DNA of 64,000 nucleotides. Origin: Pseudomonadota bacterium. GTDB taxonomy: Bacteria > Pseudomonadota > Gammaproteobacteria > Burkholderiales > Burkholderiaceae_C. Position numbers and translations under genes: made by a program. The notes under the pieces were generated by a model, which was not told the origin of the DNA, did no database searches, and saw nothing but the letters and a program-made list of their open reading frames with translations. The number at the start of each line of letters is the position of its first letter. Position 1 is the stretch's first letter. Location of the stretch: positions 186,001 to 250,000 of the forward strand of contig JADFIG010000001.1 in NCBI GenBank assembly GCA_022566735.1. The letters run 5' to 3'. This document shows, piece by piece, positions 9,933 through 19,466 of the stretch.

Positions 9933-11666
9933 ATGAACGCTGTGTCTTCCGTGAGCCGTCCCGCATCGCTGCCTTCTCAGGCGCTGGACGTGGCCTTGCT
10001 GCAATTCAACCCCACCGTGGGCGACCTCGCTGGCAACGCCCGCGCCATCGTCGCGCAGGCCCGCCAAGCCTACGCCGAAGGGGTGCGCCTTGCTGTGACA
10101 CCGGAAATGGCCTTGTGCGGCTACCCGCCGGAAGACCTGCTGCTGCGCCCCGCCTTCCTGCAGGCCTGTGACGATGCGGTGGCCCAGATCGCCCGCGAAC
10201 TGGCCGACCTGCCCGGCCTGAGCCTGGTGCTCGGCCACCCGCAACGCCTGGACGAGCCGACCGTGCGCACCCGCTCCTGGTCCGTGCCGCGCCTGCTCAA
10301 CGCTGCCAGCGTGCTGTGCGAAGGCGTGCGCGTGGCCACCTACGCCAAGCGCGAGTTGCCCAACTACCAGGTCTTCGACGAGCGCCGCTATTTCATCAGC
10401 GGGCGCGAAGCCGGGCTGGGCCCCGTGGTGGTGGACGTGCAAGGCTGGCGCGTGGGCCTGCTGGTCTGTGAAGACGCCTGGTTCGACGAGCCCGCCCGGG
10501 CCGCCGCGGCCCTGGGGGCCCAGGCCCTGGTCGTGCTCAACGCCTCGCCCTTCCATGCCGGCAAGTCCGCCGAGCGCGAACAGCGCATGGGCGAGCGTGC
10601 CCGCGAGCTGGGCCTGCCCCTGCTGTACGCGCACCTGGTGGGCGGGCAGGACGAGGTCGTGTTCGATGGCGCATCGTTTGCCGTGGACGGCACCGGCCGG
10701 GTCATGGCCCGCGCGCCCGGCTTTGCCGAAGACGTGCTGAGCGTGCGCCTGCAGGCCGACGCCCTGGGCGCGGTGCACGTGGCGGGGCGCATGGCAGCGC
10801 CGATGTCGCCCGAAGCCGAGATCTGGCAGGCCCTGGTCACCGGCGTGCGCGACTACCTGGGCAAGAACGGCTTCCCAGGCGCCATCATCGGCCTGTCGGG
10901 CGGCATCGACTCTGCCCTGGTGCTGGCGATCGCCGTCGATGCCCTGGGTGCCGACAAGGTGCGCACCGTGATGATGCCCTCGCCCTACACGGCCGACATC
11001 TCCTGGATCGACGCGCGCGACATGGCCGAGCGCCTGGGCGTGCGCCACGACGAAATCGCCATCGCCCCCGAGTTCGAGGCCTTCAAGACCTCGCTGGCAC
11101 CGCTCTTCGTGGGCCGCGCTGAAGACACCACCGAGGAAAACATCCAGGCCCGCATCCGCGGCACCCTGTTGATGGCCCTATCGAACAAGACCGGCGCCAT
11201 CGTGCTGACCACCGGCAACAAGAGCGAGATGGCCACCGGCTACTGCACGCTCTACGGCGACATGGCCGGCGGCTTTGCCGTCATCAAGGACCTGGCCAAA
11301 ACGCTCGTCTACCGCCTCTCGCGCTGGCGCAACCAGCAGGCCGCGGCCGCGGGCCAGGTCGAGCCCATCCCCGAGCGCATCATCACCCGCCCACCCTCGG
11401 CCGAGTTGCGCCCCGACCAGACCGACCAGGACAGCCTGCCCGAATACGACGTGCTCGACGCCATCCTGGAGCGCTACATGGAGCTCGACCAGTCCATCGA
11501 AGAAATCGTCGCCGCCGGCTTCCCGCGCGCCGACGTGGACAAGGTCACCCGCCTCATCAAGCTCAACGAATACAAGCGCCGCCAGGCCCCGATCGGCATC
11601 CGCATCACCCACCGCGCCTTCGGCCGCGACTGGCGCTACCCGATTACCTCGCGTTTCCGTGCCTGA
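9933..11666 (+). CDS. nadE: Glutamine-dependent NAD+ synthetase
   Basis: N-terminal nitrilase domain (LLVCEDAWF) and synthetase domain IIGLSGGIDSALVLAIAVDAL, TTGNKSEMATGYCTLYGDMAGGFAVIKDL. Confidence 0.96.
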   Translation: MNAVSSVSRPASLPSQALDVALLQFNPTVGDLAGNARAIVAQARQAYAEGVRLAVTPEMALCGYPPEDLLLRPAFLQACDDAVAQIARELADLPGLSLVLGHPQRLDEPTVRTRSWSVPRLLNAASVLCEGVRVATYAKRELPNYQVFDERRYFISGREAGLGPVVVDVQGWRVGLLVCEDAWFDEPARAAAALGAQALVVLNASPFHAGKSAEREQRMGERARELGLPLLYAHLVGGQDEVVFDGASFAVDGTGRVMARAPGFAEDVLSVRLQADALGAVHVAGRMAAPMSPEAEIWQALVTGVRDYLGKNGFPGAIIGLSGGIDSALVLAIAVDALGADKVRTVMMPSPYTADISWIDARDMAERLGVRHDEIAIAPEFEAFKTSLAPLFVGRAEDTTEENIQARIRGTLLMALSNKTGAIVLTTGNKSEMATGYCTLYGDMAGGFAVIKDLAKTLVYRLSRWRNQQAAAAGQVEPIPERIITRPPSAELRPDQTDQDSLPEYDVLDAILERYMELDQSIEEIVAAGFPRADVDKVTRLIKLNEYKRRQAPIGIRITHRAFGRDWRYPITSRFRA

Positions 11667-11726
11667 GTGCCTGAGTGAGTGCCTGGGCGCGTGTCGGGTT
11701 TCGCACATGACAGCAGTCGTGCTTAA

Positions 11727-12152
<426 letters not shown>

Positions 12153-12199
12153 TCACCGGCGCATGACCCGGGGCCGGGGCTGCAGCAGCAGCTTCGGCT

Positions 12200-12814
12200 T
12201 CAGATGCCCGCAGCCACGCCACCTGGGCCCGTGTCGGCCTGCTCGGGTGGCGTTTGTGCTTTCAGGGTGGCGACATCGCTGGCCAGCTGGTCCAGCAGGC
12301 GGGGGATGTCGGTGTCCACGCGCAGCAACTCCTGCACGTCGGGCCACAGGAAGCCGTCGTCGCGGCTGCGGTCGATGAAACGCAGCAACTCGTCGTAGTA
12401 GCCGGCCACGTTCAGCAGGCCCAGCGCCTTGCGGTGGTAGCCCAGTTGGCGCCACGTCCAGACCTCGAAGATCTCTTCCATGGTGCCGATGCCGCCGGGC
12501 AGGGCGATGAAGGCGTCCGACTGCATGGCCATCCGGTGCTTGCGCTCGTGCATGCTGTCCACCACCTGCAGGTCGGAGACGCCGCCGTGGCCCAGTTCGC
12601 GCTGGATCAGCTTGGCCGGGATGACGCCGACCACGCGCGCGCCATGCGCCAGGGCCGCGTCGGCCACCGCGCCCATCAGGCCCGCGCTGCCGCCGCCATA
12701 CACAAGTTGCCAGCCACGCAAGCCGATTTGCCTGCCGACCTCACGCGCGGCGGCGAGGTGGGCCGGGTCGTTGCCGGTGCGCGAGCCGCAATAGACACAC
12801 AGGGACAGGCTCAT
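12200..12814 (-). CDS. LOG family protein (cytokinin riboside phosphoribohydrolase-like)
   Basis: VYCGSRTG..YGGGSAGLMGAVAD..LPGGIGTMEEIFEVWTWRQLG. Confidence 0.93.
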   Translation of the reverse strand: MSLSLCVYCGSRTGNDPAHLAAAREVGRQIGLRGWQLVYGGGSAGLMGAVADAALAHGARVVGVIPAKLIQRELGHGGVSDLQVVDSMHERKHRMAMQSDAFIALPGGIGTMEEIFEVWTWRQLGYHRKALGLLNVAGYYDELLRFIDRSRDDGFLWPDVQELLRVDTDIPRLLDQLASDVATLKAQTPPEQADTGPGGVAAGI

Positions 12815-12824
12815 GGGGGGGGCT

Positions 12825-13370
12825 TCAGCTGCGGTGGTCGATGAGGCGGGTGCGGCAGACCACGTCGTGCAGGAACTGCTGCTGGGGCAGCAGGCGCGTC
12901 AAGGCGGTGTAGATCAGGACCCACACCAGCATCGCGCCATACAGCAGCTTGCTCTGGTGCCAGCCGGCCAGCCAGCTGCCCAGCCAGGCGGGCATGAACC
13001 ACAGCCACGACAGCAGGAAGCGCTGGCAGGCGGGCCACAGCCGCAGGGGGCTGCCGTCGGCCATCACCAGGCGCACCTGCCAGGTCTTCATGGCCAGGGT
13101 CTGGCCACCGTGGGTCCAGAACCAGATGAAGTACAGGGCCAGCGCCAGGAACTGGGTGGCCATCATGCCGGTGCGGCCCTGCAGGGCATGCACCTGCCCC
13201 GCCGACACGCTGTAGATGGCGCCCGCTGCCATGAGCAGGCCGAACAACAGCACGCCCTCGTAGATGAAGGCGGCCATGCGGCGGCGCAACGGGGCGGCCG
13301 GGCCTTGCGCGCGCGCGGCGAGTTCGGCCGCGCTCAGGCCACCCTGGGTGGGGAGTTGGAACACCGACAT
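12825..13370 (-). CDS. RDD family membrane protein
   Basis: RRRMAAFIYEGVLLFGLLM...GGQTLAMKTWQVRLV...FLHDVVCRTRLI. Confidence 0.85.
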   Translation of the reverse strand: MSVFQLPTQGGLSAAELAARAQGPAAPLRRRMAAFIYEGVLLFGLLMAAGAIYSVSAGQVHALQGRTGMMATQFLALALYFIWFWTHGGQTLAMKTWQVRLVMADGSPLRLWPACQRFLLSWLWFMPAWLGSWLAGWHQSKLLYGAMLVWVLIYTALTRLLPQQQFLHDVVCRTRLIDHRS

Positions 13371-13376
13371 CCGGGA

Positions 13377-14225
13377 TCAGGGTTGCGCGCCGGTGCCGCT
13401 GGCTGGCAGCGAGGCCATGGCGGCGCTCTGGGCGCCCTTGCGCGGCAGCAGGGTGACCGGATCGACGAAATCCTTGGACGCCGTGATCTTGGGCATGCCG
13501 GCCTGCTGGTGCAGCGGCGGGTTGGGACGCTGATTGACCAGGTTGGTGGTGGCGCCCGGGCCGGCCTTGACCAGGGTGGGCGCCACGAGCACGGGCTGGC
13601 TGCCCGACGCGTTCAGGTTGCCGCCATGCGGGGGGGGCACCACGTTGGACTTGCCGGACGGGCTGCTGGCCGGCGCGGGGGTGCGTTTGGCGGTGTAGAT
13701 CTGGCCGGCCTCGCGCGGGCCGACCATGTTGTCGCGCAGCATGACGGGGTGGGCGCGGCGCTGGGCCTGGCGGCTGAGGTCCAGGCGGTCTTCGGCGGAC
13801 AGCGCCTGGTAGGCCGCCCACTTCTGCTGGCGTTCGTCCGAGGGCAGCTGGCGCGATTGCTGGAAGCGCAGGCGGGCTTCGCCGCGCTCGCTGGCGGGCA
13901 GGGCCGCCCACTGCTTCATGCGCTCCTGCACGCGCTGGCGTTCCTGCGGGGTCAGGGCGTCCATGCGGCTGGCCACCTTGATCCATTTCTGGCGGCTGGT
14001 GTCGTCCAGGCGGCCCCATTGCATGGCCAGGGGGGCCAGCGTCTGGCGCTGGGCGGGCGTGAGGGCCTGCCAGTCCGTGCCGCTGGCTGCGCCGGCCGTG
14101 GCGGGGTGCATCTCGGCGGCGGCCATGGCCTTGTGCGCGTGGCTGCCCAGCGCGCAGGCCAGCAGCATGGCGCCCACGGAGGTGAGCACGATGTTGCGGG
14201 CGAGGGCGGGGCGAGGAGCGGTCAT
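13377..14225 (-). CDS. DUF3106 domain-containing protein
   Basis: Repeated WQALTPAQRQTLAPLAMQWGRLDDTSRQKWI / LTPQERQRVQERMKQWAALPASERGEAR motifs. Confidence 0.75.
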   Translation of the reverse strand: MTAPRPALARNIVLTSVGAMLLACALGSHAHKAMAAAEMHPATAGAASGTDWQALTPAQRQTLAPLAMQWGRLDDTSRQKWIKVASRMDALTPQERQRVQERMKQWAALPASERGEARLRFQQSRQLPSDERQQKWAAYQALSAEDRLDLSRQAQRRAHPVMLRDNMVGPREAGQIYTAKRTPAPASSPSGKSNVVPPPHGGNLNASGSQPVLVAPTLVKAGPGATTNLVNQRPNPPLHQQAGMPKITASKDFVDPVTLLPRKGAQSAAMASLPASGTGAQP

Positions 14226-14265
14226 GCGCGAAAGGACGGGGCCGGGTTGTGGACGGTGGCGGGGT

Positions 14266-14907
14266 TCAGGGCGTGACGACCGCGGGGGCGGTGTCGCTGG
14301 TCTTGAGGTCGCCGTCAGGCTCGGGCACCGAGGTGTCCAGCGGGCGCACGGGGGTGCGGTTGTCGCTGCGCAGGTACTCGCTGAAGCCCGGGTCGGCGTA
14401 GGCGTCGGGGGGGAGGTCGTCGGTCAGCAGGGCGGTGTCGACGTCGGCGGCGGCCTGGACTTTTTCCTCGGCGTGGTAGAGGTGCACGCCCCACAGGCCG
14501 GCGATCAGGGCCAGCACGGGCAGCAGGGAGGCCAGGCGCCAGCCCCAGGCCACCGGGCCGTCGTCCAGGCGGCGGCCATGGCCGACCTGGCGGGATTCGC
14601 GGGCTTCGTTCCAGTTGCTGTTGCCTTGGCCCAGCACCACGGCGCTGGGGCCACCGGCGAGCTGCACGCCCACCACGGCGGCGCCAGCGGTGGCCGTTTG
14701 CGGGCTCAGGGCGGCACCGGCCGCGCCCAGGCGCGCCAGGCGAGCGGCTTCGACGGCCTGGTGGCGGGCCACGCGCAGGCGCTCGGAGATGTCGTGCGGG
14801 AGCCCCTCGGCGCCATCGTTCAGGCGCGCGGTCACGCGCAGCGCGAAGCGGGCCTCCAGGCCTTCGCGCCGGGCATCGGTCAGCGGTGTGGTGGAACGAT
14901 TTGTCAC
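14266..14907 (-). CDS. DUF3619-like membrane protein, downstream of ECF sigma factor (GTG start)
   Basis: Frame of ORF 14266..15501; GTG start overlaps the sigma-factor stop (GTGA); single TM LLPVLALIAGLWGVHLY. Confidence 0.6.
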   Translation of the reverse strand: MTNRSTTPLTDARREGLEARFALRVTARLNDGAEGLPHDISERLRVARHQAVEAARLARLGAAGAALSPQTATAGAAVVGVQLAGGPSAVVLGQGNSNWNEARESRQVGHGRRLDDGPVAWGWRLASLLPVLALIAGLWGVHLYHAEEKVQAAADVDTALLTDDLPPDAYADPGFSEYLRSDNRTPVRPLDTSVPEPDGDLKTSDTAPAVVTP

Positions 14908-15488
14908 AATGTGATACCCCGGGCTAGCAATGCTTTGGACAGCGCCTGAACCGCCCGCGAGCAATGGGTTTTCACGCTGCCTTCTGAGCAACCCATGGCC
15001 GCAGCCGTCTCGGATACATCCAGTTCCTCCCAGTAACGCAGCAGGAACGCTTCCCGTTGACGCGCCGGCAATTTGCCGATTTCGTCTTCGATCTGGGCCA
15101 GCACCTGCGCGCGACCGACCTGGGTTTCCGCCCCTTCCGAGCGAGTGTCCTCCACGTCCAGCGCTTCGAGAAGGTCGAAATCCCCATCTTCGCCACCTGC
15201 GGCGGCTTCCAGGTCGCCGATGTTGGTGAACAAGGCGTTGCGGACCTTCTGGCGGCGGAACCAGTCCAGGGTGGCGTTGGAGAGGATGCGCTGGAACAGC
15301 ATCGGCCACTCGCCGGCGGGGCGGTCGGCATAGCTCTGGGCCAGCCGGATCATGGCGTCCTGCACGATGTCCAGGGCGGCGTCGTCCTGGCGAACGGCGT
15401 ACACCGTGCGTTTGAAGGCGCGCAACTCCACGCTTTTCAAAAAGGCGTTGAGCTCTTCTTCTCGTGTGGGGCTGGGCAGCGGGGTCAA
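14904..15488 (-). CDS. RNA polymerase sigma factor, ECF (RpoE-like)
   Basis: AFKRTVYAVRQDDAALDIVQDAMIRLAQSY; LPARQREAFLLRYWEELDVSETAAAMGCSEGSVKTHCSRAVQAL. Confidence 0.92.
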   Translation of the reverse strand: MTPLPSPTREEELNAFLKSVELRAFKRTVYAVRQDDAALDIVQDAMIRLAQSYADRPAGEWPMLFQRILSNATLDWFRRQKVRNALFTNIGDLEAAAGGEDGDFDLLEALDVEDTRSEGAETQVGRAQVLAQIEDEIGKLPARQREAFLLRYWEELDVSETAAAMGCSEGSVKTHCSRAVQALSKALLARGITL

Positions 15489-15564
15489 GACCTTGGGGCA
15501 AACTTTTTGGCCGGGGGCATTATGGCATTGACCATGACCCAGGCCGGCCGCCGCACGGCCTGGC

Positions 15565-15592
15565 TTGAATTGCCTTCCAGGGGTGCGATAAT
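15565..15592 (+). promoter_or_regulatory. Candidate sigma70 promoter for ilv operon: TTGAAT-N16-GATAAT with TGn extended -10
   Basis: -35 at 15565-15570, -10 at 15587-15592, TGC at 15584-15586. Confidence 0.5.
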
Positions 15593-15721
15593 GTCAGTTT
15601 TGCGCCATCTCGATCTGGCTTGAAGCTGAGCTGCCAACCGGCCTCGGCAACAGGCCGCGCAGGCTCCAAATCCGCCTCACAAGGGCGAGCGCACGGCCAT
15701 CCGTGGTCGCAGCGCTGCTGC

Positions 15722-15776
15722 CGACTCCCGCTTTCCGGAGGGGAGTCGCCGGTGTAGAGGGGCACCGATCGTTTTT
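15722..15776 (+). promoter_or_regulatory. Structured ilvI leader: hairpin CGACTCCC/GGGAGTCG and hairpin CGGTG/CACCG followed by ATCGTTTTT (attenuator-like)
   Basis: Perfect 8-bp stem 15722-15729/15741-15748; 5-bp stem 15750-15754/15763-15767; T5 at 15772-15776; ends 31 nt before ATG 15808. Confidence 0.45.
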
Positions 15777-15807
15777 CGTTAGAGAAATTCGGAAAGGTTC
15801 TTCCATC

Positions 15808-17616
15808 ATGGAAATGTCCCACGCTGACATCAAGCGCGCCGGCTCGGCCGACGCCCATCACGCCCCCACGTCCTCCCCCACCCAGGGCCTGGCTTCGCAA
15901 GGCGAAGTGCTCAATGGCTCGGAAATCCTCGTGCGCTGCCTGCAGGCCGAGGGTGTCAAGCACATGTGGGGCTACCCCGGCGGTGCGGTGCTCTACATCT
16001 ACGACGCGCTGTACAAGCAGGATTCGATCGAACACGTGCTGGTGCGCCACGAACAGGCTGCCGTGCACGCTGCTGACGGCTATGCCCGCGCCACCGGCGA
16101 CGTCGGCGTGGCCCTGGTGACCTCCGGGCCCGGCGTGACCAATGCCATCACCGGCATCGCCACGGCCTACATGGACTCCATCCCCATGGTGATCGTGACC
16201 GGCCAGGTGCCCACGCCCGCCATCGGCCTGGACGCCTTCCAGGAGTGCGACACCGTCGGCATCACCCGCCCCATCGTCAAGCACAACTTCCTCGTCAAGG
16301 ACGTGGCCGAGCTGGCCGCGACGATGAAGAAGGCTTTCCACATCGCGCGCACCGGCCGCCCGGGCCCGGTCGTGGTGGACATCCCCAAGGACGTGTCGCT
16401 GAAGACGACCGCTTTCCACTACCCTGACTCGGTGGAAATGCGCTCGTACAACCCGGTGCGCAAGGGCCATGGCGGCCAGATCCGCAAGGCCGTGCAGCTG
16501 CTGCTCAACGCCAAACGCCCCTACATCTACACCGGTGGTGGCGTCGTCCTGGGCGAGGCCTCCAAGGAGCTGCGCGAGCTGGTGGGCATGCTGGGCTACC
16601 CCAGCACCAGCACCCTGATGGGCCTGGGCGCCATCCCCGCGTCCGACAAGACCTTCCTGGGCATGCTGGGCATGCATGGCACCTACGAAGCCAACATGAC
16701 CATGCAGAACGCCGATGTGGTGATCGCCGTGGGCGCCCGCTTCGACGACCGCGTGATCGGCAACCCCAAGCACTTCGCCCAGGTCGAGCGCAAGATCATC
16801 CACATCGACATCGACCCGTCTTCGATTTCGAAGCGCGTGAAGGTGGACATCCCCATCGTCGGCGATGTCAAGGACGTGCTGATCGAGATGATCGCCCAGA
16901 TCAAGGAGTCCACCGCCAAGCCCGATGCCAACGCCCTGGCCGCCTGGTGGAACCAGATCAACGAGTGGAAGAAGCGCGACTGCCTGAAGTACAAGACCTC
17001 CGACGAGGTCATCAAGCCGCAGTTCGTGGTGGAAAAGCTGGTGGAGCTCACCCGCGGCACCGACCACTACATCACCTCCGACGTGGGCCAGCACCAGATG
17101 TTCGCGGCCCAGTACTTCAAGTTCGAAGAGCCGCGCCGCTGGATCAACTCCGGTGGCCTGGGCACGATGGGTGTGGGCCTGCCCTACGCCATGGGCATCA
17201 AGCTGGCCAAGCCGGACGCCGATGTGTTTTGCATCACCGGCGAGGGCTCGATCCAGATGTGCATCCAGGAGCTGTCGACCTGCCTGCAATACCAGACCCC
17301 GGTCAAGGTGCTGTCGCTGAACAACCGCTACCTGGGCATGGTGCGCCAGTGGCAGCAGCTGGAGTACTCCGGCCGCTACTCGCACTCGTACATGGACGCG
17401 CTGCCTGACTTCGTCAAGCTGGCCGAGGCCTATGGCCACGTCGGTCTGCTGATCGAGCGTCCGGGCGACGTGGAAGGCGCGCTGCGCGAGGCCATCAAGC
17501 TCAAGGACCGCTCGGTGTTCCTGGACATCCGCACCGACCCCACCGAGAACGTGTGGCCGATGGTGCAGGCCGGCAAGGGCATCTCCGAGATGCTGCTGGG
17601 TTCCGAGGAACTCTGA
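15808..17616 (+). CDS. ilvI: Acetolactate synthase, large (catalytic) subunit
   Basis: GYPGGAVLYIYDAL; ThDP-binding GEGSIQMCIQELSTCLQYQTPVKVLSLNNRYLGMVRQWQ; followed by ilvH and ilvC. Confidence 0.96.
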   Translation: MEMSHADIKRAGSADAHHAPTSSPTQGLASQGEVLNGSEILVRCLQAEGVKHMWGYPGGAVLYIYDALYKQDSIEHVLVRHEQAAVHAADGYARATGDVGVALVTSGPGVTNAITGIATAYMDSIPMVIVTGQVPTPAIGLDAFQECDTVGITRPIVKHNFLVKDVAELAATMKKAFHIARTGRPGPVVVDIPKDVSLKTTAFHYPDSVEMRSYNPVRKGHGGQIRKAVQLLLNAKRPYIYTGGGVVLGEASKELRELVGMLGYPSTSTLMGLGAIPASDKTFLGMLGMHGTYEANMTMQNADVVIAVGARFDDRVIGNPKHFAQVERKIIHIDIDPSSISKRVKVDIPIVGDVKDVLIEMIAQIKESTAKPDANALAAWWNQINEWKKRDCLKYKTSDEVIKPQFVVEKLVELTRGTDHYITSDVGQHQMFAAQYFKFEEPRRWINSGGLGTMGVGLPYAMGIKLAKPDADVFCITGEGSIQMCIQELSTCLQYQTPVKVLSLNNRYLGMVRQWQQLEYSGRYSHSYMDALPDFVKLAEAYGHVGLLIERPGDVEGALREAIKLKDRSVFLDIRTDPTENVWPMVQAGKGISEMLLGSEEL

Positions 17617-17650
17617 GCGACCGAATCCACCGAGGCCTGGCCGACCCAGG

Positions 17651-17692
17651 CTGCCACGGACGGACGCTTGCCGGCGTCCGATCAGGTGGCAG
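17651..17692 (+). ncRNA. Nested stem-loop in the 184-nt ilvI-ilvH spacer (candidate regulatory or processing RNA element)
   Basis: CTGCCAC...[CGGACGC-TTGCCG-GCGTCCG]...GTGGCAG: outer 7-bp and inner 7-bp stems both perfectly complementary; adjacent hairpin CCTGG-CCGAC-CCAGG at 17636-17650. Confidence 0.5.
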
Positions 17693-17801
17693 ACCGCGGC
17701 GGCCGGGCTGTTGAGAAGCAACCGAACCTCATCGAACCGCGAGGCCACAGCGCCGGGGTTACCGCCCCGCCGACCCAGGAGCCTCGCCTGGACCGATCAC
17801 C

Positions 17802-18293
17802 ATGAAACACATCATTGCCCTGCTGATTGAAAACGAAGCCGGCGCCCTGTCCCGCGTGGTGGGCCTGTTCTCCGCCCGCGGCTACAACATCGAGAGCCTG
17901 ACGGTCGCCACGACCGAAGACCCCTCGCTGTCGCGCATGACCATCGTGACCAACGGCTCCGACGACGTCATCGAACAGATCACCAAGCACCTCAACCGCC
18001 TCATCGAGGTGGTGAAGGTGGTGGACCTGTCCGAAGGCCCTTACACCGAGCGCGAGCTGATGCTCATCAAGGTGCGTGCCGTGGGCAAGGAGCGTGAGGA
18101 GATGAAGCGCATGGCCGACATCTTCCGCGGCCGCATCATCGACGTCACCGACAAGACCTACACCATCGAACTGACTGGCGACGCAGCCAAGCTCGATGCC
18201 TTCATCGAGGCCATCGACCGCGCCGCCATCCTTGAAACCGTGCGCACCGGGACCAGCGGGATCGGGCGTGGCGAGCGCATCCTGCGCGTCTGA
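17802..18293 (+). CDS. ilvH: Acetolactate synthase, small regulatory subunit
   Basis: MKHIIALLIENEAGALSRVVGLFSARGYNIESLTVATTEDPSLSRMTIV. Confidence 0.97.
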   Translation: MKHIIALLIENEAGALSRVVGLFSARGYNIESLTVATTEDPSLSRMTIVTNGSDDVIEQITKHLNRLIEVVKVVDLSEGPYTERELMLIKVRAVGKEREEMKRMADIFRGRIIDVTDKTYTIELTGDAAKLDAFIEAIDRAAILETVRTGTSGIGRGERILRV

Positions 18294-18324
18294 TACCCCC
18301 GCTTTTCTTGAACCTTGTGCCTGA

Positions 18325-19383
<1,059 letters not shown>

Positions 19384-19433
19384 TCGTTGCCGATCAGGAG
19401 GCGGTGCGCTGAGCTTTCAGCGCGCTGCCAGCG

Positions 19434-19466
19434 AAAGCCGCACGGTGCAAGCCGCGCGGCTTTTTT
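19434..19466 (+). terminator. Rho-independent terminator after ilvC
   Basis: AAAGCCGC-N14-GCGGCTTT with T6 at 19461-19466, between convergent ilvC and OMF gene. Confidence 0.75.

Noticed and set aside
8655-11048. 797-aa minus-strand ORF crossing nadE and the GNAT gene
   Set aside because: Alternative-frame artefact; nadE on the opposite strand and the GNAT frame are clearly real.
15591-15623. MSVLRHLDLA as a firm ilv leader-peptide gene
   Set aside because: Its ATG overlaps the candidate -10 GATAAT, so it may not be transcribed; kept only as an alternative in the ilvI leader finding.
15520-17748. 742-aa minus-strand ORF antisense to ilvI
   Set aside because: Shadow ORF; ilvI is unambiguous.
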